64,000 nt of DNA. It comes from Pyxicephalus adspersus (Eukaryota; Chordata; Amphibia; Anura; Pyxicephalidae). Below, in pieces: positions 1-11,509 of this stretch (within the stretch, counting starts at the first letter, position 1; every line of letters starts with the position of its first letter). Under the pieces are notes generated by a model that saw only the letters and a list, made by a program, of their open reading frames with translations, did not search any database and was not told where the DNA came from. Both the position numbers and the translations under genes were made by a program. The stretch lies in NCBI RefSeq assembly GCF_032062135.1, contig NC_092860.1, forward strand, positions 67,507,840 through 67,571,839. Direction: 5' to 3'.

Positions 1-540
1 TGAGGTCGGGCTTCGTGCAATGTACTCATTGACAGTTGTGCCACCTGTGCCGCCACATAGTAGTAGTTAAGATGAGGGACTCCAAAACCACCCATTTGCT
101 TAGGAGCAAATAGAGTATCTTGACGGATTCTGCTCTTTTTGCCTGCCCAGATGAATTATTTTAGATTGGAGGAGTACAATCTTTTTCAGGGGTACTTGAA
201 TTGGAAGAGTGCGAAATAGATAAAGTAGCCTGGGAATTAGGTTCATTTTGACGGCAGCAATCCTCCCCAGCCATGACGGGGTAGAATGGGACCACCGCTG
301 AAGGTCAGCATGGAGTTTCCTGATCAAAGGAGTGTAGTTTAGCCTGCAAAGGCTACTGTAGGAAGGGGACAGCTGGATACCCAAGTACTGGATGGAGTTA
401 TCAGTCCAGCTTATATCAAATTTGCTTTTGATAGCTGCTAGCAACCCTGCACAGGTACTACTTGGAAGAAGGTATACAGAGGATCACAAGGTGCAAGTTG
501 CCAGGGTGTGGCATAGGCATCAGTAGCTCTTTTACATAAC
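1..540 (-). pseudogene. L1-type LINE ORF2 fragment, region after the reverse transcriptase
   Basis: Reading the minus strand from about 444 to 100 gives a 114-residue frame with the landmarks of the L1 ORF2 region downstream of the reverse transcriptase: YLGIQLS, NYTPLIRKLHADLQRW, WLGRIAAVKMN and LLYLFRTLPI. A frameshift near 125 moves the reading to a second frame that continues to the window edge with QMGGFGVPHLNYYYVAAQVA, which is the usual next block of L1 ORF2. The element is therefore cut by the window start, broken by at least one frameshift and 5'-truncated. Where it stops towards 540 is a guess. It is a dead retrotransposon copy, not a host gene. Confidence 0.85.
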
Positions 541-849
541 TGCAGGAGGAAAGAGATTTGTTAAGAAATTTGTTGACCCTCAGTAAATGGAACCTAAAAA
601 ATCCTAGGTTCTGTAGTCAGATCTACAGAGTCTAAAAAGCCTTTTGGGTGTATCTATCCAGACATCGAATATAGAAACAAGATTGTTTAGGTTTCCCGCA
701 TTTGGAAATGCATGGCGACACCCTGGGTGATTTCAGTCAGGTAACAAGGTGACCTGATTTTTGTCAGGCTCTCTGAGATCCTGGTACGTTCAGACAACAG
801 TTTCAAGAAGTTCATTGAAGTGCAATGCTCTTCTATCCTATGGGCAAGG

Positions 850-1255
850 AATGGGGCAAGTGGTTGTGCTGCTTTCGATAGGAGAGCAAGAAAGGATTCT
901 ATTCTAGACCTCTGATGGGTTTAGGTCATCTCTGGACCTGAAGGATCCCTTTGTTCACACTAGAAGGTTTTGTATGATAATATTTCAGATTACTTTGTCA
1001 GTCATTTGTCTGGCTCATTGGATGATTTCAATAGATCTAGCAGATCTAGCTTACATGCCTGTCTCAATTGTGGAATGCCACCAGACATTCTTCGTGCTAT
1101 GTTTCAAACACCTGCAGTTTACCAGTCTACCCATTAGTCTTTCCACAGCTCCAAGGATGTTTAATAAAACATTTGTCACAGTGATAACCTTGCTGTGGTC
1201 CAGGGAGTCAGTCTGTCACTACTTGAACAACTGTTACCACTGTACCCGCAGATAT
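850..1255 (+). pseudogene. DIRS-like retroelement reverse transcriptase relic
   Basis: The plus strand encodes a decayed reverse transcriptase of the DIRS type. In order I see SLDLKDPFVHTRRF (compare the DIRS block with VLDLK followed by RRFKME), then SIDLADLAYMPVSI, which is motif A with its aspartate, then LPISLSTAPRMFNK, matching the family's LPFGLxxAPRxFTK, and finally HYLNN where an active enzyme has YLDD. The loss of both catalytic aspartates in that last motif shows that this copy is inactive. The region upstream of about 910 is poorly conserved. Related relics on the same strand (2,570-4,290) and terminal-repeat-like sequence (5,270-5,560) suggest one original element interrupted by other repeats. 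Confidence 0.7.
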
Positions 1256-2303
1256 TCTGTCCAGCAGCCTGCAGCATCCTCAGCTTCCCTTTAGCTGTGC
1301 AAAGATATACCTTTTTTTTTAGCATTCCCTGCACTTTCTCTGAGGCTGTGCTCAGCTGAAGGGTTTTTCAGGAAATTCAAGCAGTTAATGAGCAGAGTAG
1401 TTCCTGGTTCCAACCTTGTCCTGCTATTGGATGCTAGCTGTATTTATACCTCCCTGATTCCAGGCTCTAGTTGCTGGATACTCAGTGCATTTCCTGCCTC
1501 TCTGACAGCTAGTCGTTTGTTTGGACTCTCTGTATTTGACCTCGGCTTGTTAACTGACTCTGCTATGTCCACTGCCTGTCTTGACCTCGGCCTGTTACCT
1601 GACCTTGCCTTGCCTGCCCTGACCTTGGCCTGTTACCTGACCATCGCCTTGTCTGCCACCTGCCCTGACCATGGCCTGTTACCTGACCATCGCCTTGTCT
1701 GCCACCTGCCCTGACCATGGCCTGTTACCTGACCATCGCCTTGTCTGCCACCTGCCCTGACCATGGCCTGTTACCTGACCATCGCCTTGTCTGCTGCCTG
1801 CTCTGTCTATTAGACGACCTGGACTATACCTTCTGCTTTCAGCTGAGTCCCTGATCTGAGATGTCCCTACCCCAAAGCCCTTTATACCACTCGTCCCTGG
1901 TGGGGGAGCCTGGGGGCCACAAGCTAGTGTTCTCCCACAAAGCAGACTGTTAGCCATTAGGTTAACTGGCCCATCATCCCTTGCAGGATGCCCTGGTGAA
2001 AACCCGCAAACACTTAGACTCTGCACCCCAGGTGATCCCTCGTCACTCGCCTGTGGGCGCAGCCCAAACAACAGTGTTCTTTTGCTGACAATATCCAAAA
2101 CCAAGGGTCACAAGAAGATAATTCTGCAAACTCCGACTCTTGTAGACTATCAGAAGAGTCAGTTATGGCCAATGCATGGAGTAAAAATTTGAGGATAATG
2201 ATTGTTACAGTGAAATCTAGAACATTTTTGCCTTCGTACAAAGTGGCACAAATAATGGTGTGCGCTCAAAGAGTTTTAGAGGGGTCAACATGGCCAACGA
2301 AGG
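1256..2303. repeat. Unclassified composite dispersed repeat inside the DIRS relic
   Basis: This stretch separates the two DIRS-like coding relics. Its first part (1,268-1,359) closely resembles 21,384-21,470: both start CCTGCAGCATC, share CTTTAGCTGTG and end GCTGTGCTCAGCTGA or a near match. A 46-bp minisatellite follows (1,620-1,803), then about 500 bases with no recognised coding potential. Open frames on both strands are short and probably come from base composition. The second copy elsewhere shows that at least the left part is a mobile or dispersed sequence. I cannot assign it to a class; a solo terminal repeat or a non-autonomous DNA element are both possible. Confidence 0.5.
1581..1803. 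repeat. 46-bp minisatellite, about 4.8 units
   Basis: Four units of exactly 46 bp start at 1,620, 1,666, 1,712 and 1,758 with TGACC(A/T)TGGCCTGTTACC, preceded by a shorter related unit at 1,581-1,619. The inner units are almost identical and the outer ones diverge, as expected from unequal exchange or replication slippage. Because 46 is not a multiple of 3, a reading frame does not repeat from unit to unit, which argues against a protein repeat. Confidence 0.95.
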
Positions 2304-2478
2304 AATTATTATTATTTTATTATAAATATGCAGTATTTATATAGCAGTGACGTGTTGCGCAGTGCTTTATAGGGGGGCATGGTCATGTGACTAATTGTCC
2401 CTTGAAGGAGCTCACATTTTAATGTCCCTTCCATAGTCATATATTTTAATACAGTTTGGGGGTAAAACCAATTAATGG
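2304..2478 (-). mobile_element. L2-tailed short interspersed repeat
   Basis: The left end is an ATTATTATT-like run followed by CAGTATTTATATAGCAGTGACG and GCGCAGTGCTTTATA. This is the reverse complement of the 3' tail seen on the L2 LINE at 41,230-41,335 and on the repeats at 23,188 and 31,059. After it come GGAGCTCACATTTTAATGTC and CCATAGTCATAT, a conserved body I associate with anuran repeats. The element therefore lies on the minus strand. It is probably non-autonomous and was mobilised by L2-type enzymes. Confidence 0.65.
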
Positions 2479-2569
2479 AATGCAGGGTATTTCTGAGGCT
2501 GATGACATCTATTTCTGTTGGTTAATGTACAAATTTTTTAGTTCCAGTTGTGCTACCTTGATCCTTGGG

Positions 2570-4290
2570 TTTCCTGCTTATTGAAGTAGGGACTTGCTGT
2601 ACCCTGGTCAGTCTAACAAGACTTGGGATAGGGGTGCTCCCATTGCAATTTGTCTTGCGAAATAGCTCTGAGGCACAGGATTAGGATTCCAGTCACCTTA
2701 GATGCCAGTCTTAAAGGTTGGGGAGCCCATGGTATGGGACATTGCCTTAAGCCTTTCCTTCAAAGGTGGTCCACTTCAAACTGGTAAATTGTGGGCAGTC
2801 CTGAGACTTCTGAAAGCCTTCGTTTTGCTTTTGTGTCAGCAGAAAATCAAGGTACCTGTGAACAGGTTAGATATTCTACATTACCAGACAAAAAGGAACA
2901 AAGATTTGCTATTTCCATCAAGTCACAATCAGGTTTTTTGTTTTTCATGGACAAAAAAGCATCTCAACTTTTCTGTCTCCTAACCACCAATCTGAAAACC
3001 TTTTGGCTGTTCATATGAGCAGATCATTTCTCAACCGCAAGCGGCCTCTGAGTAGACACAGTTTTTCAAGTCGATAGACCTGATGGCTCCAGTTATTGCC
3101 AGCAAATACTGGCCATGACCTTTGCATGAGAAAAATTATTTTTTTCCCTTACGTTTTTGAACCAATAGCACTGATCCTGAGAGGTCTTCTGAAAATAAGG
3201 AAGGATTCAGAGAAAGCAAAGGTAATTATTTCCTATTGGCTGAGATTGGAAGGCTGGTAACTCTAATTATGATGGCTACTCTTTTTTATTCTTTATTTCT
3301 AGTAATAACTTTTCCATGGCCAGTAGCAGGATTCTATTCCTAACTGCTTGGGACTGAATGCCAACTTGCTGATAGGCAGAGGCTCCTAGCATCTGGCTTT
3401 TCTCTGTGGTGGCAGATATGCAACTCCAGTTTACAAACATCTATGAATAGATGCCGCAATTTATAGAAAGTTTTTATTTGAATAGCAGAACCAAGGGTTT
3501 TCTTGGTAATCCATAACCAACACAGGTTCCAGAATTTTCTGCATTCAGCTTTGGATGAGGCACTAGGGGTCAAATTGTTTAGGTCCAAGTGTCAACCCCC
3601 ACAACCACCAAGTGGGTGGAATGTCCTTTGCGGTGGCAGTTCTTCAAAACAGTTGTGAAATTGAAGTAAAGTCATACTTTTCAGCATAGGACTTGCTTTT
3701 GGTCCTATAAGTTCTCAGGGAGCTTCCCTTCCATCCAGTCAAGGTCTGCTCAGTAAGAAAATAGACTTGGAAGATTCATTTCTTGACTAATTGTGACCAT
3801 GACAAACAAGGTTTCAGGGCTATACACCCACTTGGAAAGGAGCCAAATTGCACCTATCTTCCTGAAATGTATAGGTATCTATCATTGATTTTTTTTGTTT
3901 AGGGTGTGTCCTGTGTATCACTCCAAATAGGAAGTAATTCCTCTGTGCTGAGACACTGATTTTCTGAAGGTTCTCATGAAAATGAGGAAGATTTTCACCA
4001 TTTACCTACAGGGAAACAAATGATTTTATAGTTGTGGATATTCTAGTCAGCCTCCCTAGCAGTCCTATATGGAGGACAGCATTATCTTTGACAGATTTTG
4101 CATCCTAGGGTTTTAAATACCATTTGGTATGCTTACATCATAAGGGCTTGATTCTGTTGCAGGAAGTCAAGAGACACTCAACTCAGCTTCATTTGCAGAG
4201 GTTTCTAATGAAGTAATCTGTAAATAAACAGGTCAAAGTCTCCAAACATTTGTTTAGCTTTCTAGGTCAGAGCTTAAGCCCACTTTGGGG
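2570..4290 (+). pseudogene. DIRS-like RNase H, DUF/methylase-like and recombinase region, heavily decayed
   Basis: At 2,701-2,730 the plus strand reads DASLKGWGAH, the hallmark opening of the DIRS RNase H domain. Near 3,020 ADHFS resembles the DIRS ADxLSR block. At 3,177-3,220 LRGLLKIRKDSEKA matches the conserved block before the DIRS methylase-like domain, and FLTAWD follows near 3,335. Beyond 3,400 similarity to the tyrosine recombinase domain is faint and I would not claim it from single residues. Many stops and frameshifts are present. This relic continues the reverse transcriptase at 850-1,255 after the inserted composite repeat. Confidence 0.6.
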
Positions 4291-5269
4291 CTTCCATTTG
4301 GCAAGTGGCTCTTTCTAAAGAGAACACTCTAATTTGTATTCATCTTTTTTAGATTATCCATCACGGTTTACAACTTTGGGGGATTAAAAGCCAAGTCTAT
4401 CCCTCTTAAGATACTCTCATTTCGCCCTCACTCCGGTAGTAGTCTAACTCCATATATTTTATAGCCCATAAGTACTAAATACACGCCATTCTTTTTCATT
4501 TCAATATTACAATATGCAAAAGGTGATACTTTATATATTCTATTTATTTAGGATCCACAATCCACTGTCACCTATCACTATCATTGAAGATCAATAGAAC
4601 CACCTCCATTCATATTCACAGGGCCAGCCTAAATGTGAGCAAAACATTTATACTTATACCATAGATATCAATAGTATATCTTTGATTACCATATATTACC
4701 AGTACATTTTTCCATTTCACCTTTTTTTCTTCGCGCAGTACTCTCACCATTGGATTTTATGGTTACGATTTCTCAAGTAGTATTTGGCTTCAAATCTTTC
4801 CCAAAAAAAAGTTTCAGCAATATCACTAAGTGAACTTTCACAGCACTACTCTGTATTGTAATACTGATGTATTCTACTGTTGATATTCATTACATATAAT
4901 ACAATATTCTTTTATGTTCCTTTCTTGTTGCAACTTTGAAGGTCTCCCAAAAAAACCCTGAAGAAGCCTTGCGTGGCGAAACGTGTTGGGCGGGAAACAA
5001 GTTTTTTGTTGTAAACAGAATTTGACATACCAAAATACTACACATGCGTGTTTATAAGACCAGGATACCAATGTTAGTTTAGCTCTAGCATAGGTGATAC
5101 CTCTGTCTAGTTTTGAGATTTTCAAAACAAATTAAGTTTAGTTTTCAAGAAATATTGTGCCGTACAAAAGCCTGCCTTTTTCTCTCTCTTCTGAATCCTC
5201 TAAAGAGTAACTTTGTTTCTGTGGCATTGTTTGTTTTCTTTTCTCCCTTTATGTTTTTGCTTGCTACGT
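4291..5269. other. AT-rich stretch with a retroelement-type 3' motif
   Basis: No coding region is visible. At about 4,959-4,990 the sequence CCTGAAGAAGCC is followed by GCGAAACGTGTTGGG. This GAAGAAGC plus GCGAAACGCGT pairing recurs in the untranslated parts of retroelements in fish and frogs as I know them, and a weaker version lies at 10,285-10,312. The rest is low in information. Confidence 0.35.
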
Positions 5270-5560
5270 CCCGACTGTGCATGCTGTCAGGAGGAGTGAC
5301 AGGAAAATGGAAATTTTTGTCATATTTACCTGTAATTTTCCTTTCCTGTAATCTCCTCCTGACAGCATGCTTACCTCCCAGCGAGCTTGTTAAAGAACAC
5401 CTGCAGGGGAGGGGGAAGTTACTTTTATAGCTTTGATAAGGTGGTCCTATGGAGATCAAGGGGTGGAACTAACCCAACTGTGCATGCTGTCAGGAGAAGA
5501 TTACAGGAAAGGAAAATTACAGGTAAATATGACAACAATTTTCCATTATTTCCAACTGAG
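5270..5560. repeat. Three alternating copies of a DIRS-like terminal repeat
   Basis: The core GCATGCTGTCAGGAG occurs forward at 5,278, inverted near 5,370 (as CTCCTGACAGCATGC) and forward again at about 5,482. It is followed each time by a match to ATTACAGGAAAGGAAAATT and ACAGGTAAATATGACA. The first two copies form a foldback arm pair and the third is direct to the first. DIRS elements end in inverted terminal repeats plus an internal complementary region, so this layout fits the right end of the DIRS relic that begins near 850. A free-standing foldback element is the alternative. Confidence 0.6.
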
Positions 5561-6419
5561 GATCCATTGTTGTCAGCAACTCAGTGTGGAGTTTTGCAAA
5601 AATTGTCCTTAATTAGGCTAGCTTTCTTTACCCCTAGGTTGTCTAATTCAGCATCCTACGGAGATGAGACAATTGATTTGGTAATTTAATCTTTCATAAC
5701 CTATTCAGAAATTATATATGTGCTATGAAATATTTAAAAAAAATGTTCTTACTATGATTTATTAATATTTATGCTGGCATCAACCCAATATATATTTTCA
5801 TGGTCTTAGAATTTCTTTTTGCGGAAGTCTGTTCAAGGTAATAGGCTCACAGAAGCAAGATGCAAGGATTTACCAGCTGGGTTGTGTTTAAAGCTTGGGG
5901 AACAATGTTCTGGAAAAAGTATGTTAAATATGTCATCTTTTTAACTTTTTTTGGCTTGGGACAGGGAAGGAAAGAGAGCCGCTAACAGATTAGATTTTAC
6001 ATGGCTGAGTTATTGTCTTGTGGTCCCAAGTGAAATGAGATTAAGAATTTTATAATTTATGTTGACAGCTTTTTAGGATCTGTCTTTCTTGGCTGTAGAT
6101 CTGTAGCTCCTTTTTAAGGATTTTGTAGGATATTTAACTTTTTCTTGACTAGGCAGAGCAATATTGAAACAATGTATGACTTAGTTCATGGTAGAGAAAA
6201 ACTTTTATCATAAACAGGTGAAATTACTGAAAATTTATTTTTATGAGTTTCCGAAATGCAACACAAATCTTTAAAAAAATCACATATATTAGCATATGGA
6301 AATCACAGCATTCACTGTCATAAGAATTTTTAACATTTGTCAACAAAATATGACTGAATACTAAAGACCATGTGCATAAATTTTTTTTTCATTCCCCTTT
6401 ACTTTTATTACGATTATTG
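5561..6419. other. No feature recognised
   Basis: AT-rich sequence with homopolymer runs. I see no coding frame, terminal repeat or known tail. Confidence 0.5.
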
Positions 6420-6550
6420 GTAGTCGGTGGATCCGCCAGGACGGTCAACGGAATGGACGGCGGCGCTGTACACATGGCAGATTCTCGTCTGTTATCAGCC
6501 CTGAGGCGATTATTGGGTGAGAATCATCTGTGATTTGTGTACGTAGCCTA
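6420..6550. repeat. Fragment of a GTACACA/GTACGTAGC-ended MITE-like repeat
   Basis: A CpG-rich island in AT-rich DNA that ends GTGTACGTAGCC, nearly the same as the right terminus GTGTACGTAGCT of the element at 19,667-20,090. It also contains an internal TGTACACATGG. The left terminus is not visible, so I read it as a worn or partial copy. Confidence 0.4.
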
Positions 6551-6920
6551 CTAGTTGGTGTCTGTCACATATGGTTGCAACCCAATGGAATTTGTGGCTC
6601 AAAGGGATGGTGAGCATTGGTTGATGTAATTAAACCTAAACTGAAAGACTACAACTTCCGAGCACAAAATTAGACCTATACGTATATAGAAATCCAACAA
6701 CTGTAATCCTCATTTGTGGACCTTGGGTATATGACCAAGAGTTGACATATTTCTAAACACAAATAGAATTGTATACAATATTTATTACTTCCACAGTAAT
6801 AGATTTCCATTCCTAAAAAGTGGCTAAATAAACTTAGATGAAGATACCCATGCCAAATACAATTATATTCCCCTTTCTTCACTTTCTGTATAGATAAAAC
6901 ACAAATTTGATCAATTTTTC

Positions 6921-7041
6921 TTCATGTTTTAATTTGGAATGGAATGTGCAGTCATCTCAATTTTCTTGCGTGCAAATAAATAAAACTATTAAAAGGATTT
7001 TGATCTTTATTCACTGCTGTTATTCTGAACACAACTGTATA
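6921..7041 (+). mobile_element. 3' terminal fragment of a Tc1-like element
   Basis: This stretch matches the last 130 bases of the Tc1-like element at 7,176-8,419 over its length: both contain CATGTTTTRATTTGG, AATGTGCAGT, GCAAATAAATAAAA or a near form, AAGGATTTTKATC and end TTCTGAACACAACTGT. It sits in the same orientation about 135 bases before that element. It is either an independent truncated copy or the remnant of a tandem arrangement. Confidence 0.75.
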
Positions 7042-7175
7042 TCCTACGTGTGCCTATACATGTGTATGTCACAAGACAGCTGACATCCTGAGCAATTTGC
7101 ACTTGCCCTGGGCTCCCAGTACCAGAACCATGTGGGAGGATGCAAGATGGCGGTTGAACTGCCTTTTAGAGGTTC

Positions 7176-8419
7176 CAGGCTGTTCAAAACAATAGCAGCG
7201 TAGAGTTCAATTAGTGAGGTCTTTCATTCTGTGAAAAAGCTTGTGTCAATTACAGCCCTTATTTAAGGAAACAGAGCAGCAAATGTTGTAGATGCTGGGT
7301 ATAGTGCATTTATCTCTGGAATCTAAAATAGTTTGTTCCAGACATTGTTCAGAAGAACAGTGTTCTTTGATTGAGAAGTTGATTGGAGAGGGGAAAACAT
7401 AAAAACAAGGGCAGAAAGTGATAGGCTGCTCGGCAAAAATGATCTCAAATGCTAAAATGGCAACCAAAACCTGAAAGATGTGGAAGAAAACAGGAAACAC
7501 CATTCAAATGGTTAGAAAAATAGCCAAATTGGCAGACTCACCCAATGATCAGCTCCAGGAGGATCAGAAAAGGTCTTATGTTACCTGTGAGTACTGTTAC
7601 AATTAGAAGAAACCTATGTTAGGCCAAGCGGGAAGGAAAGAAGCCCTTGAAAATGTTGAAAAAAAAGGTTACAGTTTGCACACATTGGGTGGCCTAAAGA
7701 GAAATGGCACAACATTTTGTGGACTGAAAGCAAAATCATTCTTTTTGGGTCTAGGGGCTGCAGACAGTTTGCCAGACAACCCCCAAGCATCGAATTCATA
7801 CCAAAGTACAGTGTGAAGACTGTGATATATGGTGGTGCAAGCATTATGGCATATGGATGTTACTCATACTATGGTGTCTGACCTGTTTGACATATACCAG
7901 GGATCAGTTTGAATACAACAAAATACTTGACTAGGTCATGTTACCCAGCCTAATACCTGGACCCTAATAGAAAACTTGTGGAGTGCCATTAAAAATGCTG
8001 TTTTGGAAGCAAAACCAAGAAATGTAGTTGTGAAATGTAGTCCAATCATCCGGGGATGAAATACTAGTTTACACGTGCCAGAATTGATCTACTCCATGCA
8101 ACACTGATGTGCCGCACTTTTCAGAAACAGTGATTATACACCTAAATATTAGTTCAGTAATTCAAAGGAAAGTAAAATCTTTACTAAAATTTATTTTTTG
8201 TTTATACAGTGAATATAGTTACATAGTTTGAGTATGAGTTTGAATGTTTGAGTTTGTAACGAAGAATGTACATGCTGTTTTTTTTTTTTCATGTTTTGAT
8301 TTGGCATATAATGTGCAGTGTTCCCAAGCATTTGTGTGTATGTAAATAAAATCTTTTATAAGGATTTTTATCTTCATTCACTTTTTAAACACACTGCTAT
8401 AGTTCTGAACACAACTGTT
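7176..8419 (+). mobile_element. Tc1/mariner-type transposon, inactive
   Basis: The left end CAGGCTGTTCAAAACAATAG and the inverse of the right end, CAGTTGTGTTCAGAACTATAG, form imperfect terminal inverted repeats of a Tc1-like family that I know from fish and frogs. Between them the plus strand keeps scattered stretches of transposase sequence, such as the region around 7,345-7,470 (DNA-binding part) and 7,700-8,050, where GGTGCAAGCATTATG and AGAAAACTTGTGGAGTGCC lie at the expected spacing. Several deletions and stops break the frame, including loss of much of the catalytic DDE region between about 7,930 and 7,950. The full length of about 1.24 kb is shorter than an intact copy of roughly 1.6 kb. 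Confidence 0.85.
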
Positions 8420-11400
8420 TAAATGTAAATGGTTATCAGGTAGCAAATATTAGGTATTTCCACATGTACAGAAATAATTAGGATCAGATAACTCTAAAGT
8501 TTTTGCACATTCATTTATATACAATTTTATATCATTTTGCTCATTCTTACAATGACAAGCAGTTTTAGCTTGGTATTTACCATTTAAATGGAAGAAAATG
8601 GAATTATTACTGTGTTTGTATGCACTAAATTATCTTAGTGTATTTATGTTTTTATGTATTTGTTTTAGTTATTATGATAGGGGTGGAGTGTGGTTGGTTT
8701 TCGATTTATTTACACATTAGTGCTATATTTGACTTTTTCTCTTCCATTTAGGAACAGTCTGGGAACCATATTTGTGGTATACCTATGATTTAATTGTCTT
8801 ACCAATCAGTCTGTCATTTGCAAGATATCAAATTTCTGATACCACTGTTTTATGAATTTTGAAGTTTCAATGCCTCTAAACATGTATGTAGGCACTTGCA
8901 CACGCGTTTGTGTAGGCACACTACATGAATGGCATTTTCACGGACACACACAAACAATCACAGGACAGGCTACAGAAGGCCTATGTAAGTTTCGGAGCTT
9001 GAACTGTATGATGTTGGCCTTTAGCTCCTGATCCTGCAAACCTGTGAGCCTGAACTGTTCCTCAAGGATCACTTGTGTATATTTCAATATAGATTAGTTC
9101 AAAGTGATGTATTTTAAAAATTGGTGAAAAATAGGGTGACACTTTTTTTAACAAAATACAGTAAAAAAAATGTCCCATTGCCTTTTAAAGTAATAAGGAT
9201 GTTCTTGCTCAATCTGCTTTAAATCATTGGCACAGAACGGCCAAATTTTGTAATACAGTTTAATACAGGTTTGGATTAGAAGAGGAGTGTTATGTCTTCA
9301 TGTCCTTACCACCAGAGGGATGGGGGGTTATTCTTTAAATTACAGTGCTGGGTTATAGCACAGAAACATTATATACATTTTTATTAACCTTTATTAAACT
9401 GTTTGAAAACTGTTACATTTTGTAAGTGCATGACATGGAAAGCACAACTTTTATACATGCAAATGTTATCATAGACAGATATGTTTAATTGTGTAATCAC
9501 AATTAATTTCCATCGCTTCTATATATTAGCTCTTGATGAACAGAAAAACACTACAAAAAGATCGTTGGAAGGAGGCATAAGTAATAGCAGATTCTGAATT
9601 TCTACCTTTAAATACTAGTATATAAATGGTCAAAGATAATTTCATATAAGCAGGGGAGTACCTAAAATCTAGTGGAAACCACAGCAAATTTGTAGATGGC
9701 CCTTGCACAATACTACTGTAGATGGCCCAATGCACAATACTACTGGGACCCCTTGTAGTAAAAGGGCAGATGGGTCACAGTGCTCACTAGAAGCCATGCT
9801 GATGCTGCTGTTTCCAGAAAGGTATGCAGAGTACCTCTATAAGTGTTTACATAACTTGTTGATAAAACTTTATTTCTCAACCATACATATCTCTCGGTTG
9901 TCTGTTTATCATTGATATAAGGTGGGAGTTGGCGAAACCTAATTTACTTCTGAGCAGGAAAGTTTTCCCTTTGACCCATTAATTGATTGCTTTTTCTGCA
10001 CACAACCACATGGTAGAACCAGTTTAATACCGGAATTTATCCAGCAAATATCCACTCCTCTACTTGCTTGATTGTGGAGTGTTTTTGATAGATCACATTT
10101 TATCATTTAAATGTGCATAAAGGGACCACTTGGTATTATCTTCTGGGTTGGATATGGACATCAGCTTCATCCACATACATTTTGGTTCCCTTCACGAGAG
10201 CTCGATCAATAGCCGATGATGGTAATTATTTTGCATATGTGAAGTATACGGTCAGAAATAAAATGCACTTGTCTTTGTTATTCCTGAAGAAGCAGATTCT
10301 ATGAAACGCATCAACATTTTGATGAGATTTAAATTGTATGATATATGTGCTTACTGTGCAAACTGCTCTTTTTAATGCATAAATTATGTTTTTATGATTT
10401 TTAAAATGAGCATCAAGTTGTAAAATATTCTAGTAGGTGTCTATTACATTTTTTTATAACTTATTTTATAATTATACTATATTTACTTCTGCCCACACCC
10501 TTCATAATGGCAACCTTACCTTACGCAATCAGCCCCAGTACCAGTGGCAAGAAGGAACTAGATTTATTTAACGCTAACTCTCACTCAAAAACATTTTGGT
10601 GTAGACATGATTCAGCTGAGCACATCTTCGCTTAGAGCAGGGGATGAGCTTGTTGATGAGTGAGCACCAAGCAGCAGTTCTGTCTGGCTTTGACAAAATG
10701 CAGATTTTGCAGAGTCATGTGACTTGAAGCCAGTCTAATGCATGTCCCTGTCAAATGACACACAGTGACTAGAAGGGGCAACTCCAGCCTGGCACTGAGG
10801 ACGCCACAGCTGGCTTTGATACCAGTACATATGAAAATTCTAGTAAGCAAGCATTGACTTTCTTGTAGTAAAAGTGGTTTATACAATTTAATGATCATCA
10901 ATCTAAAAAAAAAGTATCAATTGGATATGTTACTTCCTGTAAATGTCAAACAGGGATATGTATTAAATCATTGAGGATTAAAGACATTTTTACTTTTCAG
11001 GTTACACATGAAAGTTTGAATAATCCCACCTGCAAAAAAACAAAAGATGATTTTGATTGCCTTGGCAAAAAAGAAAAAGGTCAGAGGAAAGAAAGAAGAC
11101 ATTTCAAGCTGAAGATATGCACATTTTACTTTCTAAGACGGCGATAAAGCAAAAATTTTGTTTGATTTGGAAACTGTTGAACTGGGTTGGCTGCCAGCAT
11201 GTATTCACAGCACATGTGACCCCTACATTCCATCATAATAAGGAACATTCCCAGTTCGTGCAATTACATCATATACTGAAGGTGCCACATTTATGCCATT
11301 TACATGATGTAGGATCCATTAGTGGGATAAAAGCAAAATGACTGAACCTTCACCTTGACCTTTTGTCAGTCACCCCTAAAAGCAGATGGGGTTCATCCAT

Positions 11401-11509
11401 ACACAACTCTAGAAAACATAAAAGGGAAGGTATAAGCTATAATGATACATTTCTTATTCCAGTTTCTATTTTTCACTGTGCAGCAATAGGAAAGATAGTT
11501 GATAGCTAG
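8420..11509. other. No gene recognised; short duplications only
   Basis: No convincing coding region. A short tandem duplication, TGTAGATGGCCC followed by GCACAATACTAC, is present at 9,691-9,716 and 9,717-9,743. Near 10,285-10,312 CCTGAAGAAGC is followed by ATGAAACGCATC, a degenerate form of the retroelement motif also seen near 4,965. The remaining sequence is AT-rich and shows no terminal repeats that I can pair. Confidence 0.5.

Noticed and set aside
1388..2104. Leucine-rich and Gly/Arg-rich frames across the minisatellite
   Set aside because: The 46-bp unit is not a multiple of three, and the frames exist on both strands; they are by-products of the repeat.
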